DNA of 37,492 bases from CAIKOD01 sp035543455 (GTDB lineage Archaea > Halobacteriota > Methanomicrobia > Methanomicrobiales > Methanospirillaceae): NCBI GenBank assembly GCA_035543455.1, contig DATKKE010000040.1, positions 1 through 37,492 of the forward strand. Reading direction: 5' to 3'. A program made the translations under genes and the position numbers. Shown here one piece after another: positions 8,490 through 17,504 of the stretch. The first letter of the stretch is position 1. Each line of letters starts with the position of its first letter. Below the pieces are notes generated by a model that was not told where the DNA came from, did no database searches, and saw only the letters and a list, made by a program, of their open reading frames with translations.

Positions 8490-10886
8490 TTATCGATCGG
8501 CCTGGAAATTTCTCAGTGTTTCCGCCATCTCCTTCAGCCGTTTGTCGACGAGATAATTCACGGTATCTGCTTCATATTTCCCATCAGGCCCGGGCTCCCC
8601 TGCTTTAATGCCGGTAAGCACCTCTATACCCTCGTCAATGGTCTTTACAGGATAAATGGTGAATTTCCCCGCATTCGCAGCTTCGATGATCTCTTCTTTC
8701 AGCATCAGGTTCCTGACATTGGTGAACGGGATCATTACGCCCTGCTTTCCGGTCAGTCCTTTCGCCTTGCAAACCTCAAAGAAACCTTCAATTTTTTCAT
8801 TAACGCCTCCTATGGCCTGGACTTCCCCGTTCTGGTTTACCGAACCGGTTACTGCGAGAGCCTGGTTGACGGGAAGCCCCGAAAGAGCCGATAGTATCGC
8901 GTACAGTTCCGTGCTCGACGCGGAATCTCCTTCCACGCCTTCGTAACTCTGTTCGAAGACAAGACGGGCTGAGAGACTCAATGGTTTATCGCGCGAAAAT
9001 TTCCCTGCAAGGTATCCTGACAGGATAAGGACGCCTTTGGTGTGAATAGGGCCACCCATGGCAGCTTCCCGTTCGATATCCATAACCCCGCCGCGACCTA
9101 CTCCTATGCTCGCCGTTACGCGGGAAGGTCTTCCGAATTCTATATCGCCGAGGCTGATCACCGACAGACCGTTGACCTGGCCAACCCGGTTGCCTTCCGT
9201 TTCGATGAGGAAGATGCCTTTTGTAATATAGTCCTGTATTTTTTCCTGGATCAGGTTTGACCGGTAAATTTTCTCTTCGATCGCCTTTTCTATGTGGTTC
9301 CCTGTTGTGAATGACGACCGATCGATTGTCGCATAATAACTCGCCTCCCTGATAATATCTGCAATAAGGGAAAAACGCGTGCTCAGCTTCTGCTGGTCCT
9401 CTGAAAGTCGTGAACTGTATTCGACGACTTTCGCGACTGCGGAGCTGTCGAGATGCTTAAGTTTGTATTGTTTGCAGAGCGTGCATATGAACCCGGCATA
9501 ATCCCGGACGTTTTTCTCTGTTCTCTCCATCGTCGTGTCAAATTCGGCTTTAACCTTGAATAGTTCATAAAAATCCGGGTCCTGGGAATACAGGATCTGG
9601 TTTACGATCGGTGTCCCGATCAGGACGACCTTGATATTGAGGGGGATCGGTTCGGGTTTCAGACCTTTCGTCGTGATAAACCCCATCTTCTCTGCCGGCT
9701 CCTCAAATGCGGCTTTTCCTGTTTTTAAGGCAGTTTTCAGGGCATCGTATGAGAGCGGGTACCTGAACAGGTCTTCAACGGGAATAACCAGGTACCCACC
9801 GTTTGCCTTGTGAATGGACCCCGGCCGTATCATAGTGAAATCCGTATTGATGATACCGAACTGGACCTCCTTCTCGGTCTTCCCGAACAGGTTCTGGTAC
9901 GTTGGATTATATTCAAAAATGACCGGGGCTCCGTTAGTTGCTGAATTATCAACAATCACGTTCACCTGGTACTTCCGGAGTATGAGTTCCCTTGTGATCT
10001 GGCCCGGTACCAGGGGTGCTCCCTGGGGAGATTCCTGTTGGATACCGAGAAATTCGGGCAGGTTTTCGATAGTATCCTTCTGGACGGCATCGATATATTC
10101 GAATACTTCTTTCATTGAAGAATATTTATCCCGGAGCGCTGCCAGCAGGTGACCAATGGCATACGTTGATACATCCTCGTTGAGCTGCTTGACGGCGTCG
10201 AATCCCTTCTGGTCAAGGTCGCGGAGCTGCCGGAAACCATTCCTCATCTCAAGGGACAGGTCCTCGCGTTTTTTCTGGAAATCTGCCTGTTCTTCTTCGG
10301 GAAGTGCCAGGAACTCATCCTCGGTAAGGGGTTTACCCTCTTTCACCGGGATTATCAGGAGTCCCTGCGGACCTGGCTGGATGGAAAAACCTTTGCTCTG
10401 GGCAACGGCATTCAGCTGGCTGATAATTTTTGCTTTTTCGTCGTCAATTGCCCGGATGGCATTCTGCCGTTTTGCGGCATAATCCTCGCTTTCGAAGACC
10501 TGGGGGATAGTTCTCTTGGCTTCTTCTACAAATGATGCCATATCGTCCTTAAACTGTCGCCCCATGCCGGGAGGAAGCTGTATTGCGTTTGGTTCATAGG
10601 GATTTCCGAAATTATAGACATAAATCCAGTCACTTCCTTTCGGTTTTTTCCTCGCCAGTTCATTAAGGAATTTGCTCACCGTGGATTTCCTTCCCGTCCC
10701 GGGAATGCCGGAAGCGTATATGTTGAAACCTTTCTCTTCAATGTTCAGACCGAGATTGAGGGCACGGACGGCCCGTTCCTGCCCGATTATGTCACCCGCA
10801 GGGGTGAGTTCCCCTGTATTGCTGCATCCGAGTCCGGAGACATCATAGGTATTTCTGAATTTTCTAACTGCCAGTTTCTTTATCAC
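8490..10886 (-). CDS. Lon-family ATP-dependent protease (AAA + S16 domain)
   Basis: This is an ATP-dependent serine protease of the Lon superfamily, in the branch that carries a long insert in its AAA module (similar to bacterial YcbZ/LonC-type proteins). From the GTG start it has 798 residues. Walker A GIPGTGRKS is at about 60-68. A long helical insert lies at about 120-280, and the proteolytic domain fills the last 240 residues. The catalytic pair is Ser655 (in GDSAS) and Lys698 (in NEKIEG). They lie 43 residues apart, the same spacing as in E. coli Lon. A TTG at 10904 is also open. The GTG at 10886 is preferred because GGTGATCC, a good match to the 16S rRNA 3' end, stands just before it. 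No membrane segment was seen, unlike the archaeal membrane LonB. Confidence 0.88.
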   Translation of the reverse strand: MIKKLAVRKFRNTYDVSGLGCSNTGELTPAGDIIGQERAVRALNLGLNIEEKGFNIYASGIPGTGRKSTVSKFLNELARKKPKGSDWIYVYNFGNPYEPNAIQLPPGMGRQFKDDMASFVEEAKRTIPQVFESEDYAAKRQNAIRAIDDEKAKIISQLNAVAQSKGFSIQPGPQGLLIIPVKEGKPLTEDEFLALPEEEQADFQKKREDLSLEMRNGFRQLRDLDQKGFDAVKQLNEDVSTYAIGHLLAALRDKYSSMKEVFEYIDAVQKDTIENLPEFLGIQQESPQGAPLVPGQITRELILRKYQVNVIVDNSATNGAPVIFEYNPTYQNLFGKTEKEVQFGIINTDFTMIRPGSIHKANGGYLVIPVEDLFRYPLSYDALKTALKTGKAAFEEPAEKMGFITTKGLKPEPIPLNIKVVLIGTPIVNQILYSQDPDFYELFKVKAEFDTTMERTEKNVRDYAGFICTLCKQYKLKHLDSSAVAKVVEYSSRLSEDQQKLSTRFSLIADIIREASYYATIDRSSFTTGNHIEKAIEEKIYRSNLIQEKIQDYITKGIFLIETEGNRVGQVNGLSVISLGDIEFGRPSRVTASIGVGRGGVMDIEREAAMGGPIHTKGVLILSGYLAGKFSRDKPLSLSARLVFEQSYEGVEGDSASSTELYAILSALSGLPVNQALAVTGSVNQNGEVQAIGGVNEKIEGFFEVCKAKGLTGKQGVMIPFTNVRNLMLKEEIIEAANAGKFTIYPVKTIDEGIEVLTGIKAGEPGPDGKYEADTVNYLVDKRLKEMAETLRNFQADR

Positions 10887-11092
10887 AGGATCACCGTAAA
10901 CCAAATACGTCCACTATTACCGGGACGAAGAAAAATCTTTCCTGTCGCCGTTGATGACCTGACAGACTGATGCGGGATCATTGTCGGAGGTACGAGAAAA
11001 ACCTGAAAATACACTCTGAATTGCAATCGACCGGATGATTTTTGCGCTGAAGCATATTCCCGCGTCAAGGATAGTTTTTTATTTAAGAAAAG

Positions 11093-11100
11093 ATTTATAT
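11093..11100 (+). promoter_or_regulatory. TATA box of the repeat-bearing exported protein gene
   Basis: TTATATAG-like sequence (AAGATTTATATAGG) lies about 24 bases before the ATG at 11120. At the usual archaeal distance the transcript would begin at or within a few bases of the start codon, so this gene is probably leaderless or has a very short leader. Confidence 0.6.
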
Positions 11101-11119
11101 AGGACATAACAGGTCACGT

Positions 11120-12355
11120 ATGAAAGGTAAAAACCGTCTGGTCAGATTCATGGCTCCTCTTTTAGTGATCGGAGCGATTATTTCCATCGTAGGGATCGCC
11201 GGAGCATTTGAACTGAAAGTATCCGGAAATTCCCAGTCTGTGCCTCTCGACAACGGGTTCTCGCAACCCGTTCAGATAATGGCGAACTCCGGGACACCAG
11301 TGCCGACGCTTACGCCAGTCCTGGCTGCAACTAAAAATATCACGTATTATACGGATGCCATTTCGAATGCATCAACCTCCCAGGCAGGGATGTTCGACAA
11401 GCTTGCATCGATGTTAAACTGGTCGGTGAAGGCGAACCCATTCAAGGGAAAAGAAATTCCAGCGTTACCGGAAACGGGGGATTTAACGGATACATCACCC
11501 GCCACAAATCCAAATCCCTCAATAATCCTGGGCCCAGATTCAACAGTGGGCAATGAATCCTTGAACAATACGAAAAACCAGACGCCGGATGTCAGAAATA
11601 ATACGACAACTGTTCTGGCTCCCGTACCTGTTCCGACGGGTCCTTCCCCCTCAGTATCGGGAAGAGAGGTTTCCGGTAACGGGACCATCAGCTGGATAGC
11701 CATGGATAACGGATTTTTTGGAATTGTTGCAGACGACGGGGAACAATTCCTTCCCGGGCAGATCGATCCGGTTTTCCAGGTGGATGGTCTCCGGGTAAGT
11801 TTTTTGGGAATTGCACGACCCGATAAACCGGGAGTGCATGCCTGGGGCATACCGATCGACCTGATCGAGCTTGTGCGGGTCGGAAGTGTTACAGAAACCA
11901 GAATTACATCCAACGGTACGATCCGGTATATTGATCTCGAGAATGGATTCTTCGGCATATACGCCGATAATGGTATCAAATACCTCCCGGTAAACCTGAA
12001 TTCATCGTTAAAAACAGATGGCCTCCGCATCAATTTCTCCGCATATCCGGCCAGCATCCCGACAATCAACATGTGGGGGAATCCTGTCCGCCTGGTTTCT
12101 GTTACGGAAACCGGGGAACCTTTGGACACCACAATCACCATGACAGGGAATGTCACGTGGGTGGATCTCGGCAGTGGGTTCTACGGCATTATTGGGAATG
12201 ACGGAAACCTCTACATTCCGTCAAACCTCGACGGGCAGTTTATGAAAAATGGATTCCATGTAAATTTTACCGCAGAAAAAACCAGGGACAATTCCGCAAG
12301 ATCCCATCTCTGGGGAATTCCCGTTGAACTCCTTGATATCAGGGAATACCGGTAA
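11120..12355 (+). CDS. exported protein with three copies of a ~65-residue repeat
   Basis: This is a secreted or cell-surface protein of 411 residues. A signal peptide (basic MKGKNRLVRF, then a hydrophobic run to GIAGAFE) covers about residues 1-30. A Pro/Thr/Asn-rich spacer follows to about 185. Three copies of one domain come next, at about 187-252, 265-328 and 342-408. Their shared pattern is NGTI-x-YIDL-x-NGFFGI-x-ADNG-x-x-YLP, then DGLRINF, then a closing MWG-x-PV-x-L segment. The alternating hydrophobic residues suggest a small beta-barrel, OB-like fold. I know similar single domains from exported archaeal and bacterial proteins but no assigned function. There is no C-terminal membrane anchor. 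It lies next to two more exported proteins in the same direction. Confidence 0.72.
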   Translation: MKGKNRLVRFMAPLLVIGAIISIVGIAGAFELKVSGNSQSVPLDNGFSQPVQIMANSGTPVPTLTPVLAATKNITYYTDAISNASTSQAGMFDKLASMLNWSVKANPFKGKEIPALPETGDLTDTSPATNPNPSIILGPDSTVGNESLNNTKNQTPDVRNNTTTVLAPVPVPTGPSPSVSGREVSGNGTISWIAMDNGFFGIVADDGEQFLPGQIDPVFQVDGLRVSFLGIARPDKPGVHAWGIPIDLIELVRVGSVTETRITSNGTIRYIDLENGFFGIYADNGIKYLPVNLNSSLKTDGLRINFSAYPASIPTINMWGNPVRLVSVTETGEPLDTTITMTGNVTWVDLGSGFYGIIGNDGNLYIPSNLDGQFMKNGFHVNFTAEKTRDNSARSHLWGIPVELLDIREYR

Positions 12356-12935
12356 GGTCAACCCGGCCTGTAAACGGTCCTTTTAGAGGCGCGGGATTTC
12401 TTAAATCCTTTCTTCTGCAAGATCCAACAATTTTTTTTACAATGATCGTATGAATAAACCGGACCGCAAGAATATTGAAATGAGCTAAAAAAGAATTCCG
12501 GAACCCTGAGGAGGGACCCGTTTTAAAAATTGCCTTTATTTTTCTCTGCGTTCGTTAACCCCGGGACCTCATCCCGATGGGAAGCATGCTGCCAGCTCAT
12601 GGCCTTCACTGGCGCGATCATCAGCTTTAAATTATTTCAGAATTGGGGGGATGAATTAAAAATTGCATCCATATCCGGGGCGTTATGGGGAAAGTTATTT
12701 ATAAGTGTAAAATGATTAACTTTTTATCATTCTAGGGTCGGCAGGGAAATTACCCCTTCCCGTGCGGATCCGGGGTAGAGTGTAGAATGGTGGCATCATC
12801 TCGTTATGTACTGGATATGTTCATAGCTCCGGCTTCATCAGCCGTTTGCATGAATTGCTGTTCTTCGTACAGGGATGGTATACTTTTGATAAAATCCGGC
12901 AACGATAACGCCCGTGGCCGGAGGAGATGTTTCTC
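12356..12935 (+). other. 580-base gap before the SBBP/dockerin gene, with promoters
   Basis: No convincing gene is present. A T8 run at 12448-12455 could end the upstream transcript. A good TATA (GTTATTTATAAG, 12694-12705) is followed by the inverted repeat AATGAT (12711-12716) / ATCATT (12726-12731). A transcript from it would have a leader of about 210 bases. A nearer TATA-like TATACTTTT (about 12868-12876) would give about 40 bases. GGAGG at 12920-12924 is 2 bases from an ATG at 12927 but 11 from the ATG at 12936, so the latter was chosen as start. Confidence 0.45.
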
Positions 12936-15900
12936 ATGCGATTAAGTCCGATCAAGGTTACGATTTTCACGCTCATGCTGATGCTGGCATTTACCGGTGT
13001 ATCATGTGCAGCAGGGCAAAATACAGACGGAGCGGCTGTAGTCAATGCCAATCTGATGAAACTTCCGCTCGTATTTATTCCGAACCAGGGACAGGCAGAC
13101 CCTTCTGTGCTGTTCCAGGCGAAAGCCGAGGGACACACTATCTTTTTTACCAGGGATAATGTGGTCCTTGCGACGGTGAAGGATGATAATCCGGTCAGTT
13201 TCTCAACTACGGTTGCAGGGATAAATCCCGCTGTAATCGTCACCGGGGTTGACCCTCAACAGGGAACCGCCAATTTCTATATCGGGAACGACCCAAAGGA
13301 ATGGCAGACCGGCATCCCGACCTACGGGGGTGTGGATTACCAAAACGTCCTGCCGGGGATCGATTTAACCTACAAGGGATACAATGGACTCCTCAAACGC
13401 GAATTCACTGTTGCTCCGGGAGCAGATCCGGCAGCCATCGTAATTACTTACAATGGCATTGACAATTTGGTATACGGAGCGGATGGGACGCTTGAAGTGA
13501 CAACTCCGTCGGGTGTTATGACAGAGGCGGCACCGGTTGCGTACCAGGTGATTGGCGGCCAGCAGACAGCAGTTGCAGCCCAATACCGCATTCTTGGCGA
13601 TGGAAAGGTCGGATTCAATATAGGGCCGTATCATAAGTCATATGCACTGGTGATTGACCCGCAGCTGAAATATTCCAGTTACCTTGGCGGTGCCCTCAAT
13701 GATCGGGCATTGGGAGTGGCGGTCGATCCATTGGGATACGCTTATGTTACCGGCTACACCTGTTCGACAAATTTCCCGGTGAAAAATGCTTATGATGCCT
13801 CCCTTGGCTGGTCTGCAAATGGATATTCCGATGTATTCCTGACAAAAATCAGCCCTGACGGCAAAAACCTGATGTATTCCACGTATCTCGGTGGAAGTGC
13901 AACTGATGTCGGAAATGGCATTGTGTTGTTTAATACCAATAACTCAGCTATCACGGGCTATACCGAATCAATGAATTTCCCGTTCATAGGAGGTGGCATC
14001 CAGCATACGAATAACTCGGCTGATGTATTTGTTGCCCGGTTTGACAATACCGGACAGCTCCAGATGTCAACAACGTTCGGGGGCGCCTTCACCGATGTAG
14101 GTACTTCAATCGATACGGTTGATGGCACTTCCTTCAATGTTACCGGGTATACCAACTCGAATATAACTGACGGTTTCCCAATAAACGATGGATCGCAGTT
14201 CAATCAGGGTGTGGCGTCGACCGCATACGATGCATTTATTGCAACGATATCGAATGGAGGCGGTCTCCCCACACCCCTCGGGTACTACGGTGGAAGTTCT
14301 AATGACTGGGGCCTTGGCATCGCAACCGATGGGTCAAACAATTATATCACCGGGTGGACTCAATCGAATAATCTCACTATCACCAATGTTACGACAGAAG
14401 GTGTATCTCCGGCAATAGGTTACCACCGGGGAGCAAAAGATGCGTTCGTCGCCAAATTCAATTCGACCCTGGCACTTAACCGTTCCACCTATCTAGGTGG
14501 AAGCGGCGATGACGAAGGCCGGGGAATAACAGTAAGCAATACAACAGGCAATGTTTATATCACCGGGGTAACATACTCGCCGGATTTCCCGCTTGAGGAC
14601 CCATTCCAGCCTTTTAACGGACCAAACTACTACACGAACAATTTCGGCGATGCCTTCATCACCATCATGAACCCGGACCTGAGTGATTTTGTATGGTCAA
14701 CGTACCTTGGCGGGCAGAATAGTGATGCCGGACAGGCGATTGCCCTTGACCCGCTGAATGATATCTACGTTACGGGATACACAAACTCGATAGACTTCCC
14801 GGTAAAGAACTGGCTGGTCGGGTTTGGGACGAAGCATGCTTTCACTGATGCTTTCATTACGATGATCGAGTCCAATCTCTCTGCCTATAATTTCTCAACA
14901 TATTACGGAGGTGGTCTTGACGATGTCGGTACGGGAATAGCCGCAAATGACACCATCAATGTGACGGTATGTGGGTACACGAGTTCCTATGACTTCCCGA
15001 CCTTCAATTCCTACAAGACTTCATTAGGGTTCGATGGAAGCAAGTACGGTGGATGGGATGACGGGTTTGTTATGAAGCTCGCGAATACGCCAACCCCGGC
15101 ATTCCCGGTTGCCAACTTCTCTTACGATCCGCATAAGGGTTATGCACCGCTCATGGTGAATTTCACCGACCTTTCAACGGGTGCCCCGACTTCATGGGCG
15201 TGGAAGTACAATGATGGAAGCTTGAATGATACAATACCGAATCCGACGCATACGTTCGGTACGCCTAGCAACTATACCGTCACCCTTACGGTATCCAACA
15301 GTTTCGGGTCGAGCTCAATCTCAAAAGTAGTCGAAGTTGATACCCCGCCCGGCGTCAAGTTCACTAACATGGTAACTACTGACGCGATCGGGCAGCTTGA
15401 TATCGCAAACAATACGACGACGAATATAAGGTTCTTCCTCAATTACACCCAGAATGGTCTGCTCGGATACAACTTCACGATAAAATCCAATGATTCAGCA
15501 ACTGTCGAGCTCTGGGCGGTTGCACGTCCCGATTGGATGCCAGCAAATGATTTCCTGTTTACCAACTCAACGCTTCCCGATGACAACCTGACTCTTGCAG
15601 GTATCGATCTCGACAATGATATCGGCCCCGGAGCGACAAATGTCCTCCTCGCGAACATTACCCTCATGGGGATTCAGCAGAACTGTACCTATATCAATGT
15701 GACAAATTACACGCGGTTGCAGGACGATTCTGCAACAAATATGACACTTGTGCCTACGACTCAACCGTTTTATGTCCTGCATGTATGTGTCCACAACCTG
15801 AACCCGATCCCCATGTCAGTAAGCCCCAACTGGACCCCGGGAATGACCCCAAGAGACCCGAACGGAGACGGTCTCTACGAGGATATCAACGGCGATGGCA

Positions 15901-16052
15901 AGGTGGATTTCTACGATGTCATCGACTTCTTCATTAACCTCGAATGGATGGCGATCAATGACAATGAATACGCACCGTTCTTCGATTTCAACCACAATGG
16001 TTTCATCGACTTTGGTGATGTGATAACACTGTTCCAGTTCACAGGACCGTGA
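12936..16052 (+). CDS. giant exported SBBP propeller with PKD, cohesin- and dockerin-like domains
   Basis: This is a cell-surface or secreted protein of 1038 residues. A signal peptide (MRLSPIK, then a hydrophobic run ending VSCAA) leads into a domain with the motif LPLVFIPNQGQAD that commonly precedes SBBP repeats. From about residue 245, seven SBBP repeats follow, each with a YSTYLGG-x-x-x-D start and a GYT-x-S-x-x-FP end. Seven blades would close a beta-propeller. A PKD domain (about 724-803, FTDLSTGAPTSWAWKYNDG) is next, then a cohesin-like beta-sandwich (about 808-950), then two calcium-loop repeats of dockerin type (DINGDGKVDFYDV and DFNHNGFIDFGDV) at the very end. The protein probably binds partners or surfaces; no enzyme domain was seen. 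The gene 38 bases downstream also has a cohesin-like domain, so the pair may bind each other. No C-terminal membrane anchor was seen. Confidence 0.85.
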   Translation: MRLSPIKVTIFTLMLMLAFTGVSCAAGQNTDGAAVVNANLMKLPLVFIPNQGQADPSVLFQAKAEGHTIFFTRDNVVLATVKDDNPVSFSTTVAGINPAVIVTGVDPQQGTANFYIGNDPKEWQTGIPTYGGVDYQNVLPGIDLTYKGYNGLLKREFTVAPGADPAAIVITYNGIDNLVYGADGTLEVTTPSGVMTEAAPVAYQVIGGQQTAVAAQYRILGDGKVGFNIGPYHKSYALVIDPQLKYSSYLGGALNDRALGVAVDPLGYAYVTGYTCSTNFPVKNAYDASLGWSANGYSDVFLTKISPDGKNLMYSTYLGGSATDVGNGIVLFNTNNSAITGYTESMNFPFIGGGIQHTNNSADVFVARFDNTGQLQMSTTFGGAFTDVGTSIDTVDGTSFNVTGYTNSNITDGFPINDGSQFNQGVASTAYDAFIATISNGGGLPTPLGYYGGSSNDWGLGIATDGSNNYITGWTQSNNLTITNVTTEGVSPAIGYHRGAKDAFVAKFNSTLALNRSTYLGGSGDDEGRGITVSNTTGNVYITGVTYSPDFPLEDPFQPFNGPNYYTNNFGDAFITIMNPDLSDFVWSTYLGGQNSDAGQAIALDPLNDIYVTGYTNSIDFPVKNWLVGFGTKHAFTDAFITMIESNLSAYNFSTYYGGGLDDVGTGIAANDTINVTVCGYTSSYDFPTFNSYKTSLGFDGSKYGGWDDGFVMKLANTPTPAFPVANFSYDPHKGYAPLMVNFTDLSTGAPTSWAWKYNDGSLNDTIPNPTHTFGTPSNYTVTLTVSNSFGSSSISKVVEVDTPPGVKFTNMVTTDAIGQLDIANNTTTNIRFFLNYTQNGLLGYNFTIKSNDSATVELWAVARPDWMPANDFLFTNSTLPDDNLTLAGIDLDNDIGPGATNVLLANITLMGIQQNCTYINVTNYTRLQDDSATNMTLVPTTQPFYVLHVCVHNLNPIPMSVSPNWTPGMTPRDPNGDGLYEDINGDGKVDFYDVIDFFINLEWMAINDNEYAPFFDFNHNGFIDFGDVITLFQFTGP

Positions 16053-16090
16053 CCAGGAGAATTTGAGAAAGAACACGGAGGAGAAGAAAA

Positions 16091-17218
16091 ATGAAAACAA
16101 CCCCAGGAACAATTACCCTCGTAACAGCACTCCTGCTTTCGGCACTTATGGTTGCAGGAGCTTATGCGATGACAGTGACACCAGGGAGTGGATCGGTCCA
16201 GGTCGGATCGACCACTACCATTCCCATAATTCTTGACCAGTCTCCCAATAACCTCGGATATGCAAACATTAGTGTAAGCATTTCAGATCCGTCTGTAGCA
16301 CAAATTGTTGCCATATCATTCCCTCCATTCCCGAGCTGGATCCATTATCCCCTCGATAACAGTTCATTCCCGGTAGGTTCGATGTTTTTTAAGGAAATGA
16401 CGCTATCAACCTCGAGTTACCTTCCGGCGGAAACAAATCTCAATCTCGGAACGTTGACCCTTCAGGGATTGAAACCAGGGACTGTGTCAATTAATGTGAA
16501 TAAAGCAGCCATCCAGTATGTTACCGATACCATCGTGACCGTGTACCCCGATGGCGGATCGGGGTCTCTCCAGGTTACCGCAACGCCGACACCGACTCCA
16601 ACTACAACAGAACCGACGACGACCGCAACGACAGCTGTGACAACCCCGCCGACTACTGAGCCAACAACCACAACAACGACGACTGTGACCACCCAGCCGA
16701 CAACAACTGAAACGACAGTCGTCACAACCCAGCCGACTACTGAACCGACCACACAACCTACAACACCGGTCACTACGTTGCCGACTACCGAGCCTACCAC
16801 TATCCCGCCGTCAGGCCCGACCGGGAGCGTCTACCTTTCAACAACTCCCTCCGGAGCTGATATCTTCATTGACGGGTCATCTTCATCGTCCGGCACAACA
16901 CCTGCAATTATCATATTATCAGTAGGGACCCACCATGCTTCCCTGAGACTGGGCGGTTACAAGGACGTCCCTATTTACTTCGAAGTAGAACAGGATATGA
17001 CGACGATAATTGCTCCACGGACCCTGGTTCCCGGTATCGGGACCATGCCCACGATAGCGGATCCATCCTTGACCGTCACCACCTTCCCGACAACCGTTGT
17101 TACTACCATACCCTCTACTCCGGTTGTAACGCCCCCGCCATCAGAGGGTCTGTTCGGATGGTTTGATCCGGCAAAATTGATCCAGAGACTCACGGCATTT
17201 GGCTCGACGTACTTCTAA
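16091..17218 (+). CDS. exported cohesin-like protein with Thr/Pro linker and PEGA domain
   Basis: This is an exported protein of 375 residues. The signal peptide covers about 1-26 (MKTTPGTITLVTALLLSALM... ending AYA). A cohesin-like domain follows at about 28-155: it opens VTPGSGSVQVGSTTTIPI, has a GYANISVSISDPSVAQIV strand, and closes NLGTLTLQGLKPG, the order of strands seen in cohesins. A highly repetitive Thr/Pro/Glu linker (about 160-245) follows, likely glycosylated or wall-spanning. A PEGA domain is at about 248-318 (GSVYLSTTPSGADIFIDG). A second Thr/Pro stretch ends in GLFGWFDPAKLIQRL with no membrane helix. GGAGG about 8 bases before the ATG fixes the start. It lies 38 bases after the dockerin-bearing gene, most likely in one operon. 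Confidence 0.78.
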   Translation: MKTTPGTITLVTALLLSALMVAGAYAMTVTPGSGSVQVGSTTTIPIILDQSPNNLGYANISVSISDPSVAQIVAISFPPFPSWIHYPLDNSSFPVGSMFFKEMTLSTSSYLPAETNLNLGTLTLQGLKPGTVSINVNKAAIQYVTDTIVTVYPDGGSGSLQVTATPTPTPTTTEPTTTATTAVTTPPTTEPTTTTTTTVTTQPTTTETTVVTTQPTTEPTTQPTTPVTTLPTTEPTTIPPSGPTGSVYLSTTPSGADIFIDGSSSSSGTTPAIIILSVGTHHASLRLGGYKDVPIYFEVEQDMTTIIAPRTLVPGIGTMPTIADPSLTVTTFPTTVVTTIPSTPVVTPPPSEGLFGWFDPAKLIQRLTAFGSTYF

Positions 17219-17460
17219 CCCTATAAACCCCATTTTTATCTGAATCCTGTTGAAGTCGAAAAAAAATCTATTGAATTCCCTCTTATTGTAAAATCTCCAC
17301 AAAAAATCACGACAGCGGGCATTTCACACCCCTCGGGCCCCACCCCCGCTCCCATCAGGATAATCATTAGGCAGGTCAATCGTCGTTTTTGTATTTTCCC
17401 CATCTCGGCTGACCATTCCCTTCCGATTGGCCCTAACTATTACTGAAAATCAAGGAAAGC

Positions 17461-17468
17461 TATAAATA
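17461..17468 (+). promoter_or_regulatory. TATA box that decides the start of the radical SAM gene
   Basis: TATAAATA preceded by purine-rich GGAAAGC (BRE-like) is a near-ideal archaeal promoter. The transcript should begin near 17490, which lies after the first in-frame ATGs at 17469 and 17478. The ATG at 17505, preceded by GAGGGGCGG, is therefore the likely true start. The rest of the gap from 17219 to 17460 shows only a T-rich stretch just after the upstream gene and nothing else I can support. Confidence 0.6.
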
Positions 17469-17504
17469 ATGCATTTGATGAATAGGCAGATCATCGAGGG
17501 GCGG

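Noticed and set aside
12530..12715. 61-residue plus-strand frame in the gap before the SBBP gene
   Set aside because: It lacks a ribosome binding site and any recognisable pattern, and it runs into the likely promoter at 12694.
16462..16800. Long antisense frame rich in Val and Gly opposite the Thr/Pro linker
   Set aside because: It is the mirror of the low-complexity ACC/ACA/CCG repeats of the exported protein's linker. It has no start signal and no protein-like composition.
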